Shown here in pieces: positions 45,801 to 55,329 of a stretch of 64,000 nt of DNA. The stretch's first letter is position 1. Each line of letters starts with the position of its first letter. The stretch spans positions 431,323-495,322 of the forward strand of contig JACTVC010000035.1 of NCBI GenBank assembly GCA_018417955.1, in the 5' to 3' direction. A program made the position numbers and the translations under genes. The stretch is from Laccaria trichodermophora. Lineage: Eukaryota; Basidiomycota; Agaricomycetes; Agaricales; Hydnangiaceae. The notes below the pieces were generated by a model. The model did no database searches and had not been told where the DNA came from. It saw nothing but the letters and a program-made list of their open reading frames with translations.

Positions 45801-48095
45801 ATTGACTTGACGAAATTACCGGGTTACAAGATCTTTGTCACGACCGACGCAAGTGATAGATGATCGGGCACAGTACTGTCCTTTGGAAAAACATGGGCAT
45901 CCATGTGTCCTGTAGCCTTTGATTCAATGACGTTCAAAGGAGCTGAACTGAACTACCCTGTACATGAAAAAGAATTATTAGCGATTATCAGAGCACTCAA
46001 AAAGTGGAGGGTCGATCTTCTCAGCTCACCATTTTTTATATACACAGACCATAAAACTCTACAGAACTTCAACACCCAAAAGGATCTACTATGCCCTACC
46101 AGGACCTCGGCACCCCCTCTCAGTCAGCACATTTTTGAGTTCGAACCCTTCCGCCAAACCTCTTGCCACAAAATTTCAGAGAGAGCCTCCTGGGCCTAAT
46201 CCAACCTAATTCCGCTTTTCTCTGTCCAGAAAAACGATGAATTGATGACGTTCTTCCACCAAAAAATGTGACGTTTTGTGACTGCCGACTGTGTGGGGGT
46301 GCCGAGGTCCTGGTAGGGCATAGTATTGCGTTGTCAAGCCCGATGGATGGAATTCATGTCGCAGTATGATGCCAAGATTATTTACGTCAAAGGCGGCGAT
46401 AATACGGTGGCAGATGCTCTCTCACATCTCCCCTTTCAGGCGACACCGGAGAGTGCTGAAAATGTTGCATGACACCCTTACAGTTTCTGCCATGACGACC
46501 TAAATGTACCCAACGTAATTGCTAGCATCTGGTCCCCTTTGCACCATGGACCTCGGGAGTCTGCAAAGGCACTTGCCCACTCTTGAGAGAATACTTCGGT
46601 GAACGCAACATTGAATATTTCGGCTGATAAATATCTCTTGCAGGAAATTAAGGCTGGCTACGAAGAGGACAGCTGGTGCAAACGTTTACCTGCAGCAACA
46701 GCAAGCTGGCCAGAACTTCAGTCCAAGGATGGCCTGTGGTACGTTGGGGACAGACTAATCATTCCTCACACAGGAACATTGCGTGAAATGCTATTTCAAT
46801 TAGCTCATGACAGTTTGGGCCACTTCGGTTTCGACAAAACCTACAGGTCCCTTTGGACTTCCTACTACTAGCCGAACATGCGCCGTGACCTCGAAAATGG
46901 TTATGTTGCCTCGTGTCCCGAATGCCAACAGAACAAATCGACTACGGCAAAACCAATTGGACCATTGCACCCATTACCCATTCCTGACCAGAGGGGGGCC
47001 TCTGTCGCGATTGATTTCATCGTACTGTTACCAATGGACGATGGTAATGACTGCATTATTACCTTCACTGACCAACTTGGCAGCGATATACAACTTGTGG
47101 CTACCCGAACAGACATTACAGCAGAACAGTTGGCTTATCTGTTTTTTGATAAGTGGTATTGTGAAAACGGCCTCCCATCTGACATTATTTCGGACAGGGA
47201 TAAACTCTTTGTGTCAAAATTCTGGAAAGCGCTCCACAAGTTAACAGGGGTCAAACTGAAAATGTCAACAGCTTACCATCCCCAAACCGATGGCGCAAGC
47301 GAACAGACGAACAAAACAGTCAACCAATGCCTGCGATATCACGTTGAACAGAACCAATTGGGATGGTCGCGTGCACTACCCCGCATAAGTTTCCATATCA
47401 TGAGCACCGTCAACAAATCCACAGGGTTTACACCTTTTCAACTGCGAATGGGACGTAACCCTCGAATAATTCCACCACTGTTACCACTTCCACATACTGC
47501 AACTGTAGAAGACATTTCCACTTGCGACATCATCCAACAACTACAAACGGATGTCCAGGAAGCACAAGATAATCTATTGCGTGCCAAAATAACGCAATCG
47601 GTTGAAGCAAATAAGCACCGCTCTTTAAATTTTCCTTTTGCAATTGGTTCGCATGTTCGTCTAACAACCCTTCACAGACGCAACAAGTATAAAGCAAAAG
47701 GCGAAAAGAGGGTCACAAAATTTATGCCACGGTACGACGGACCATACAAGGTCATTGACATGGATGAAAAACATTCCACGGTCACAATCGAATTACCGAA
47801 CGCTCCGAATATTTTCCCTACTTTCCACACCTCCGAACTCCTACCTTTCATCAAAAACGACAACACTCTTTTCCCTTCATGAAAATTCGAAGAGCCTCTG
47901 CCTATACTTACTCCTGAAGGTGAGCAGGAGTTCTTCATTGACAAAATTCTAGATCAACGCCGTCGAGGCCGCGGATATCAATACCTCATTCGTTGGCGCG
48001 GTTATGGACAAGACCATGACCGGTGGTTACCCGTGTCGGAACTTCAAGAATGTGCGGCACTCGACGAATGGCTGGCATCTAGGGGCGAAAGTTGA
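42847..48095 (+). pseudogene. Chromovirus gag-pol reading frame with stops and a frameshift
   Basis: A single Gag-Pol frame, now broken. The Gag zinc knuckle CTKCRKFYVDHHSRDC (CX2CX6HX4C) ends just before a TGA at 43927. Pol has an aspartic protease (LIDNGAHLVLI), a reverse transcriptase with YLDDIVIW, RNase H (CPVAFDSMTFKGAELNYPVH and YTDHKTL), an integrase with an HHCC-type zinc region and a YHPQTDGASEQTNK core, and a chromodomain (FFIDKILDQRR, YLIRWRGYG) ending at 48095. In-frame stops: TGA at 43105, 43927, 45861, 46470, 46584 and 47880, and TAG at 46869. A frameshift near 45070 ends the first RT segment at 45102. A MITE splits RNase H at 46089. The TGA after the knuckle could alternatively be a readthrough site, but the number of others argues for decay. 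Confidence 0.9.
46089..46323. mobile_element. MITE with perfect 29-bp TIRs, nested in RNase H
   Basis: TIRs 46089-46117 and 46295-46323 (beginning CTATGCCCTACC, perfect over 29 bp) and TA on both sides (46087-46088 and 46324-46325). Removing the element and one TA rejoins the RNase H frame (KDL to LRCQARW). Insert plus duplication is 237 bp, a multiple of three, but the insert has a stop at 46197-46199, so the frame does not read through it. No coding capacity. It inserted after the retroelement. Confidence 0.93.
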
Positions 48096-48225
48096 ACTTA
48101 GGTAGCTTTCGATTTCTTTTTTGCCAGCCGGTAGCTTTTCCCACTGGGTTTTTAACGCACCCATGCTTGGATTTTACTTACATTTCAAACACCACTGATC
48201 TTTTTCTCTTTTTTTTTTTTGTTTT

Positions 48226-48239
48226 AAAGCGGGGGAGGG
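48226..48239 (+). promoter_or_regulatory. Polypurine tract of the chromovirus
   Basis: The run AAAGCGGGGGAGGG immediately before the 3' LTR is the usual priming site for second-strand DNA synthesis in LTR retroelements. Its position against the LTR start is exact. Confidence 0.8.
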
Positions 48240-48464
48240 TGTAATCACAGATTACACTTGTTTGGCACCATCTTCCCTTGATCACATCACATACACACTC
48301 TGCTCTCTTACCTACCACCATCATCTCGCACTCGCTCTTCTGTATATTCTCTACACTTAGACCTCTGGAATCATACACTCGGTATACTTCTGTCTTGGTG
48401 TGATTTCTCTCCTCTGTCTTTGTCCTTAGTGTTATCTACTCCCCTTCTAGGGGATAGATTTCCA
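48240..48464 (+). repeat. 3' LTR of the chromovirus
   Basis: 225 bp, followed directly by the GGAAC duplication at 48465-48469. Its four differences from the 5' copy are all CpG-type transitions; three changes leave this copy as the TpG/CpA form and one leaves the 5' copy so. Confidence 0.93.
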
Positions 48465-48809
48465 GGAACCTGCCATTACAACAAGCACTTCACCCATCAC
48501 TCTAGAAATTTGAATTTAAACTATCACATATCATTTAAATGTCATTGGAAAGTTTTAGAATTAACGGTCCAGCCAATCTAGCAGGATCTGAGAGAACATT
48601 CCATACTTTTGTTTGTTTAGTGTAATGAAAAACACAAAGTAGTGTCTCCAGAACACAAATCTTTGAATGTCTCTCTGAAAATTTGAGACAATGAATATCA
48701 TGCATAAATAAATCTTCTGTGAAAATTTCAAGATTCTAAGGCAAGTGGAGGTCAAGATAATCTGCAGTTTCAATATCCTGACAAGTTTCAATATCATGAA
48801 CAAACATAG

Positions 48810-49971
48810 TATCCCAAAATTTGCACTGATGACATAACATACACTCTTGTTTGTTCTATTTTTATGTGCCTGTCCAGGCTTTTCTGGTAGGCTCTGAACT
48901 CAGGCCTACTCAGGCAGGAAGCCCTTTTTCGCACCACCACCATCACCAAGCACTGCCCACCCTCATCCATAATGTCCACAACCCAGGGCAGTTAGTAGGA
49001 ATCACCCACCAACACTGAGAGCCCCAAACATACAAACAGGCCATAGTTGATGGTGCCTGCTGATGGGCCGATAAGAGACAATAACCTGGTGTTGATGAAT
49101 TGGCCAATGTCATCCCCACTGTTGAGGTAGTGAAGGGTCGGCCAGCGACGTAAATTTAGCACAGCCGGATCAGCAGGAAGTAAGCCCAGAGAGAAGTAAG
49201 TGGTATATCGGCTGATGGATGATAGCTATGTAAGGTCGGCTGACAGTTTTGAATGTTCCTGGGTTCATTATCGGCCGAGAGCCTTAAATTCTGATTTGAG
49301 GGGTCAGCTGTTGGGATTCACATTATTGTAGCTATGGTTCGGCTGATTAGTCGAGCAAATGGATACAGCTACCCAGTCGGCCAACGAAACTGGACAATTC
49401 ATAAACTCTGGATCAGCCAACTTTTTACCCCTTTTCTAGATGGATCGGTATCTGTTTTCCCCTTCGCTTTTATTTTAGGCAGCCGAGCACGGTTGCTTGA
49501 GCCAGACCCGGTCGTTCCTGCTCGGTCAATATTTCTACCATGTTATCTTTATACTTGTCCAAGACAACATCGGTCAGTATATTTTACAGCAGCCGATGGT
49601 CAGGACCGGGGTTCAAGTCCCAAAGGTGATATCTCGTTTCTAAATTGATAATTTTTGAACACAATCCGGCCTTTCGAACATACTACCGTGAAGCACATTG
49701 TGGCGCAGTTGACCTGGCCAAGGTAAAGCACTTCGGCAGAGTTTCTTGAATGTCCCCCTCTAGCTTACCCCTCAGATTAGTTTTATTTCTTCAAGATTGC
49801 AGTACTTCTTTTTCTCTTTTACAAAGAACATGACACAAAAAAACCTCTATATTGACAAGAAGTTACAAGATAAGAACAGGCAGTACAAAATATGGAGTAT
49901 GATTATTGCGGGTCTTCATTAGTGGGAGTCGTAGGATGATCATCTACTGGTATTTAGATGTTGAATCATTA
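48810..49971. other. Non-coding flank of the KDZ locus with TCGGCYGA motif cluster
   Basis: No gene is supported. From about 49066 to 49610 the octamer family TCGGCYGA/TCRGCCGA, or its one-mismatch forms, recurs at intervals of tens of bases. Examples are near 49066, 49137, 49163, 49208, 49236, 49271, 49339, 49376, 49412, 49481 and 49590. The element boundary on the left was not found; no inverted repeat to a right end is visible because the element leaves the window. A role as transposase-binding sites is inference. Confidence 0.5.
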
Positions 49972-52900
49972 CTATGAAGCAGGGGACATACCAGATGAAG
50001 CTATCAGCCGAGGAGACCTCCTGGTGCCAACTGTGAAGGGAGAGGGTGATCTGCCGCGGCGTGTTGCACGAACTGGCTTTGGAGCCAAATAGATTGGGGC
50101 CAGGCTCTCAGCTTGAACCAAATTCGAAGGTTGAATTGGAGGCGAGCTCGAACCTTGCACAGCTGCCGATTGAATTGGAGCTGGGCTCAAAGCTTGCACC
50201 GGCGTCGGAGGAGCTGCTGATTGGATTGGGGCCGGGCTCGATGCTTGGACCGATTCCTCTGCTGATCTATTGGTGTTGATGCCAATATCCACAGTACCCT
50301 TCATCGTGTTGATGCCGATATCGGCCGTCCCCTTCGTCGCATCGATCTGGGTGTCGGTCATGACTTTGCGTCCGAAATGGTTGAGGACAATTTGCTCCAC
50401 AATCGTTTGTCGGTTACCAAGTTTTATCTGACCCTCGGTAAGTGTCCTATATGATGTGGTCAGAGTCTCCTGTGCTTGCTCGGCCTGGTGGACTCGGTTC
50501 GTAAGTTTGGCCATAGACTTTTCGACCTGTTCTTGCAATGCGGCTGGCGTCACCTTCATCATATTCCTGACCTCCCCCTCAAAAGCTTCATGCTGAACCC
50601 TTATCATGCACAAGTCCATCTGATGGTCTTCGAGCCTGGCTTCGGCATCCTTCCACCGTGCTTGGTGAAGGTCTTCAAATCGGTCTATCCTCGCGTTGTG
50701 TGCATTCATTCTTCTTTCCTCTTCGAACCACGACAATGTTTCCAATGTTTTGACTTGTTCAGCAAGACGATCGCCAGCAGATTCAACCTCTTGAAGTCTC
50801 CGGGTCATTTCTTCCAGGGAGGCCAGACGTTCGCTGAGTGAAGTGGTGTTCACGAATGGGGGGAGAAGAGCGCTCGGGTCAATGCCAGTATGCTCTGACA
50901 TGATGGTCAGCCGAGCGTGTTGTTCGCGGAGAGTGTTTTGAATGTCGGTCTGATCTTGACCGAGTCTCGTAATCTCGTGCTGGATTGTATACATGTCGAA
51001 TGCCGGTGGCGGACTGAGGGACCTGAAATCCACCTTCTTGATATGCAGTGCTGTATCAACTAAGTTTTTAAGCAAAGAAGTCCGATGAAAACATAAAAGA
51101 ACTTACGATGAAGTTCTTGGGCATGAGGGGGACTGACGCGGCGTGAGTTCGAAACCGACTGCTTGGGCTGGGAAGGGAAGATGTTGACCGAGGCCGGAGC
51201 GCTATTGGCTAAGATCCCCATGTTGTTGGCAGGAGCTGGGATCGGGCCAGGCATCAGGGCAGCAACATCTACGTTGGTTAGTAAGGAAAAACTAATTTGA
51301 TAGTGTCTTACCTGACAATTGGCCGAGGTCGGGCAGAATGGGCATGGCAGCATTACCTGATGATTGCCCGAGGTCAGGCACGATGGGCATTGCAGCAAAA
51401 TCTAGCTTGGTTAGTAAAGAAAAACTGATTTGATTGAATCTTACCTGATGATTGCCCGAGGTCCCCTGTTGCTGATAATTGCCCGAAGTCGGCCACGATG
51501 GCTGATGATTGCCCGAGGTCCCCTGCTGCTGATAATTGCCCAAGGTCGGCCACGATGCCTGATGATTGCCCGAGGTTGGGCATGAGGGAAGCTAGGCTGG
51601 TTAGTAAGGAAAAACTGATTTGATAAACTCTTACCTGATAATTGCCCGACGTCAGGCATGGTGGGCATTTCATCCATGGCCAGACTCAACTTGGGTTGGA
51701 CTGGGGGTGTTGGTGTTGGTCGTTCAATGACGATGGCTGGAGTTGCCTGCGCCTTGCCTTTGTCAGGTCGGGAGGAAGTACCGACCTCGGCCTCTACACC
51801 CGAGGTCATGTCCACCATCTCTGAATCCTCCTCCTTTATAGAATCGAAATCGAACGTCTCTCCCTCAGAAACCTTGGCCATTTCTACGTCCTGCTTCTTT
51901 GCCTTCTTGGGTTTTCGAACAAGAACACTTTCCTCCTCTCCCCCGTCCTCGGCTCCCTCTGCCATTTTGACATCCTCCGACTTCTTAGCCTTCGATTTCT
52001 TGGCTTTCTTCTTTCCCTTCTCTCCCCCGTCCTCGGCTTCTTCATCCTTCTTTGCCTTGCGCTTCTTGGTTTTCTTGACCACGATCTTCACTTCCTCTGC
52101 CTCCTCCCCCTCAGTCTTCTTCGAATCACCCCCTGCCTTGCTGCATTTCGTCTTGCCCGTGTTGCAAGTGAAACAGGCGGCGAGCCCATCTCTGGCGCTC
52201 TCTGCGCATGGGACGGTCTCTCTGTCCTTTCGTCTACTGCAGGCTACACAGGGCTTAACGGCAAGCCTGTATTCTCCTGTCTCAATGGCCGCGTTCTGCT
52301 TATCAAGCTTCTCTGCCGATGCCTGGGCCCTCAGTGCCACCTTTGCAGCTGTCTCTGGGCCAACCCGAGGTGTCGCTTTGGACTTGGGCTTTACAGTTAT
52401 CTCGACGACCGGCTGTTGTTTCGACCTCAGCTTGGCAGTGTTGCCCGAGTTTCGTGCATTGGGCTTGGGTGTTGTCTCCTTCAGCGTTGTCTCCTCAGCG
52501 CTGCTTTCATCGATAAGCTGTGCACTGACGATGCGGGTCTTCCTCGGCCGATCGTCCAAGGAGTCCCCTCTCCTCTTTCTCCCACTGCTCGTGTCGGCCT
52601 CGGGTTTTGCTCGACTTCATTGAGGTTTGGGCTCGGCTGGCTTCTTTTCTGGTGCTGGGCCGGCTTCTGGAGTTGATTGGCGTTGGGGAGCGTTTGGTAT
52701 TGGGACAGATGTGTCTGCCGATATTGTGGGCAACGAAGATTGGGCTGGGAGCGACGAATTCGGTATCGGGACAGATGACGCTTGTGTGTCTGCCGATATT
52801 GGGGGTAGAGAAGATTCGGCTGGGAGTGACGAATTTGCCGATGTCGGAATGGTTGACGTAATGGGAGGAATGGGGGGAGAGGGGCCCTCGTAACTTTCCA

Positions 52901-53297
52901 TGAAGAACGTAGGGGTGGTGGTGTGTGGGACTGCATAGAGTCTGCTCCAATCGACCGAGGGCCCCCCCATGACTCGCAACATGTCGGTGTATACCCAGAT
53001 CCTTGCGGGATGGAGCCACTGGGATTCCTCACACCACAGCTGCTTGCCTGACAAAGTCTTTACCAATGTTACCTTGGTGAAACTAAGTGTCATTTAAGAA
53101 AATATAAGGTAGTTACTTACAGCTTTCTCCCAGGCACGTGCTTCTAACGTCAGTCGGTTGGCGTCATTGGAATTCATAAGAGCCGTTTGATGTCGATTGA
53201 AGAACCTCAGAAGTGATTCTGTTTGGAACCTAACATCGTCCAAAAACCCGGGGTCCAGATTGTGGGCTTTAGCTTCTATGGTAAGGGTGGAGGACAT
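49972..53297 (-). pseudogene. KDZ-associated coiled-coil and Cys-cluster gene, premature stop
   Basis: Read from 53297. Exon 1 encodes MSSTLTIEAKAHNLDPGFLD and then EARAWEKA. It joins over a GTAAGT intron to VTLVKTLSGKQLWCEESQWL, which runs in frame with a Ser/Pro-rich part to a TGA at 52617-52619. The same frame then continues open (SRAKPEADTSSG) into a basic segment, a cysteine cluster (CVACSRRKDRETVPC and then ACFTCNTGKTKC, of zinc-cluster type), Lys-rich repeats (KKKAKKSKAKKSED) and acidic blocks. Three near-identical introns with repeated exons follow (51270-51660), then a C-terminal part from about 51075 with long coiled coils (QEVESAGDRLAEQVKTLETL) and Pro-rich repeats, ending SSGMSPAS. 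The role is unknown. The TGA could mean decay (CGA to TGA) or two separate genes. Confidence 0.6.
51270..51670 (-). repeat. Tandem exon-intron modules in the KDZ coiled-coil gene
   Basis: On the minus strand three introns of similar size start GTAAGA, contain ATCAAATYAGTTTTTCYTTA and end CTAACC...TAG. They are preceded by nearly identical exon ends reading LGQ(S/L)SG. Intervening exons repeat PDLGQSSG and GTSGNHQ-like peptides. The copies lie at about 51270-51315, 51402-51446 and 51594-51637. This is a second case of intron-containing tandem duplication in the window. Confidence 0.8.
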
Positions 53298-53789
53298 TGG
53301 AGTTGGAACAGGACGAAGGATTAGAACGGGACAATGATGAAAGTTGAAGTCAAAAAGTTGTAAACGGAGTCACGTGGTCGCATCAGACTAGTTGAGATCC
53401 ACAGAATGTTCCAAGGCCGATCATCGGTGGCTTTCCTTCCCACGGTTGAATTTTCAAGGGCCATCGCAAGGCCGAACAAAACAATGGGTCTTTCTCTCGA
53501 ACAACGTTCACTAGCAACTGCAATCCCTGGAAAAGCCATCTACTCCATGGCTGATATGTCTTTGACAAACCGGGGTAGGAGAATGTCTAATCATCCAGGC
53601 AACCATTGTCACTAATTCTTTTGGAGCAGAAATTGTAATGAAAGACTTGGAGCATAGGGAGGTGCAGGAAGGTATCTAGTTTGGGCTTTTACTTGCCGAC
53701 ACCGTTACAACCCTGCCTTCTCAGAAATGGCCCAGACTGACCAACCTTCAATCATTATTGGTTGAACAGACCTACCGAACGACGACGGA

Positions 53790-55231
53790 ATGCAGCCCAC
53801 CGAACAAGCAATGGATGTCGACGTTCATAGCCTTACCCAACGTAAGTCGATAGGCCGAGCTTTAGAGATTGATATTAATGTGGCCTTCATTAGACTGTCA
53901 AGACAGTCAATCGATGTCCATTGATGTGACTGCGTCTCACCCGGCCCCGACATTCGACAAATCTATTTTCAATTTTCAAACGCCTGCCAAGTCTTCCATT
54001 TCTGCAAAGGCCAGAGACATTAATTTCGATCGGTCCATATTCGATTTTGCAACGCCCACGGTGTCTTCCTCCCCCCCGTCCATCTTCAACTTTCAGAAAC
54101 CCATCATCACTGCCGAGGCCAAAGACCTTGCTTTCGATCGTTCCCTATTTGATTTTACGAAGCCCACACTGTCTTCCCCTTCCCCCCCGAGCTCGGGCAT
54201 AATGCCCACCGGTCACGAACCCTTCGATCGGGCCATATTCAATTTTGACGAACCCAAAGGGTCTTCCCCGGCTAAAGATGTTGGTTTGGACTGGGCGATG
54301 TTTGATTTTAAGAAGGCCACGCAGTCGATCTTTGATTTTCAGAAGCCTGGAATGCCCTCAGCCTCGGGCTCTCATTTTTCCTTTGAATTCCAAAAGCCTG
54401 ACGTGATCTCGGGTTTGTACATCTCATCTTCACATTCAAAAAAAGCATTTAGCTTACCCAACGTCACAGATGTGGACAAGTCGGTCTTCTCATTTCAACC
54501 ATCTTCCGCCGCCTCAAGCAGCCAGAAGCCAGCCAGAGGAAACCCTGGGTCACGTACAAAGCACAATCGCCATCTTGCCAACCCAGGTTTATGGCCCCCA
54601 AACGAGCCCGAGGAAAGCCTGGGTCCGATTGAAAGCACGAGGGCCATCGTACCAACTGCCTTTGGTCAGGCCATGGCATATGTTCCATACCCGATCTTCA
54701 TCCACACACATCGTCGGTTAGGACCCCGCCCACCATGTTCAACCAAATTGGTACAGTTAGATTCCAATTCCCGACGTGCGAGGGGGTTGTATTGAAACTT
54801 CGATCTCCGTGCCCAGTGGGAAAATTCCTCTATCGACAAGAGCTTTGGCGACATGATAGAGGGATTCACCAAAGTCTGGGAAAGGGTCACTGACCCAGAT
54901 CCTTCACCCGATCCCATACTCCGAGACATGCAGGCCAAACTGGATGAGCAAGACTCTCAAGAACTCACCCACGATGATGACCACGACGATGTTATGTATT
55001 CTCTTTCTGGCCGTATTCACCAGGAGGCGGTCAGATCTCTGCCTGAAAACATCACGATTCACGACGACCAGCCATTATAGGTATATTCTAACTCGAATGA
55101 GGAGGGATAAAGAAAGGTTGCTTGAACAGATTGAAACCGATCGTGATATTTTAGCAGCATTGGATGCAACGTTACTTTCACTAAAACCTTTTGTAACGAA
55201 CAAGGGGAAGGCGCGGGACTGGGGTGAATAA
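53790..55231 (+). CDS. KDZ-associated protein with FDxSIFDF-type repeats
   Basis: The start at 53790 gives MQPTEQAMDVDVHSLTQ, joined over an intron (53839 to about 53892) to CQDSQSMSIDVTASHPAPTF. An upstream in-frame ATG at 53727 is cut off by a TGA at 53763. The body contains about nine copies of a short aromatic repeat: FDKSIFNF, FDRSIFDF, SIFNFQKP, FDRSLFDF, FDRAIFNF, LDWAMFDF, SIFDFQKP, FSFEFQKP and DKSVFSF. These are separated by Ser/Pro-rich spacers. An intron GTACAG...CCCAG at about 54750-54820 would remove the TGA at 54793. A helical C-terminus, RYILTRMRRDKERLLEQIET, in another frame ends at 55231; how it joins is unresolved. The aromatic repeats suggest multivalent contacts; no family recognised. 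Confidence 0.55.
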
Positions 55232-55329
55232 GTACAATTATGTACATTTTGCAATTATGAACTCGGTCTTAAACCCCAACACGAAATGAATTGACATTGT
55301 TCTAATTGAAGAAGGCAAAAAGATCTAAA

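Larger units (their letters stand above)
42493..48464 (+). mobile_element. Ty3 chromovirus LTR retrotransposon, complete but decayed
   Basis: Two 225-bp LTRs (42493-42717 and 48240-48464) start TGTAATCAC and end TTCCA, bracket a gag-pol region and are flanked by the 5-bp duplication GGAAC (42488-42492 and 48465-48469). A polypurine tract lies directly before the 3' LTR (48226-48239, AAAGCGGGGGAGGG). I could not identify the primer-binding site. The integrase carries a C-terminal chromodomain, which places it among fungal chromoviruses. The LTRs are about 98 percent identical (4 differences). Confidence 0.93.
41449..48809. mobile_element. TIR DNA element interrupted by a retrotransposon
   Basis: Terminal inverted repeats of 27 bp with one mismatch (41449-41475 and 48783-48809), beginning CYATGTTTG, are flanked by TA on each side (41447-41448 and 48810-48811). 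A short ATCAGGATATTGAAAC-like motif also recurs near both ends in inverted orientation. Without the 5.98-kb chromovirus and its target duplication it would be about 1.4 kb. I found no transposase frame, so it is probably non-autonomous. The TA duplication and a CTATG-type end resemble those of the 235-bp MITE inside. The 2-bp duplication alone is weak evidence, but the long TIR is strong. Confidence 0.72.

Noticed and set aside
46089..46323. The strong inverted repeat as a terminator hairpin or CRISPR-like repeat
   Set aside because: The arms are far apart, flanked by a TA duplication, and excision restores the RNase H frame, so it is a MITE.
49334..49648. A 104-codon + strand frame in the motif-rich flank of the KDZ locus
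   Set aside because: Its codons are dominated by the TCGGCYGA repeats and it has no conserved content or splice sites.
51658..52623. A long + strand open frame of 321 codons opposite the KDZ coiled-coil gene
   Set aside because: Ser/Phe/Leu-rich shadow of the Lys/Glu-rich minus-strand exon; no start context, introns or family content.
54793..54795. The TGA in the FDxSIFDF gene as a nonsense mutation
   Set aside because: An in-phase intron from GTACAG at about 54750 to CCCAG at about 54820 would remove it, so no mutation is needed.
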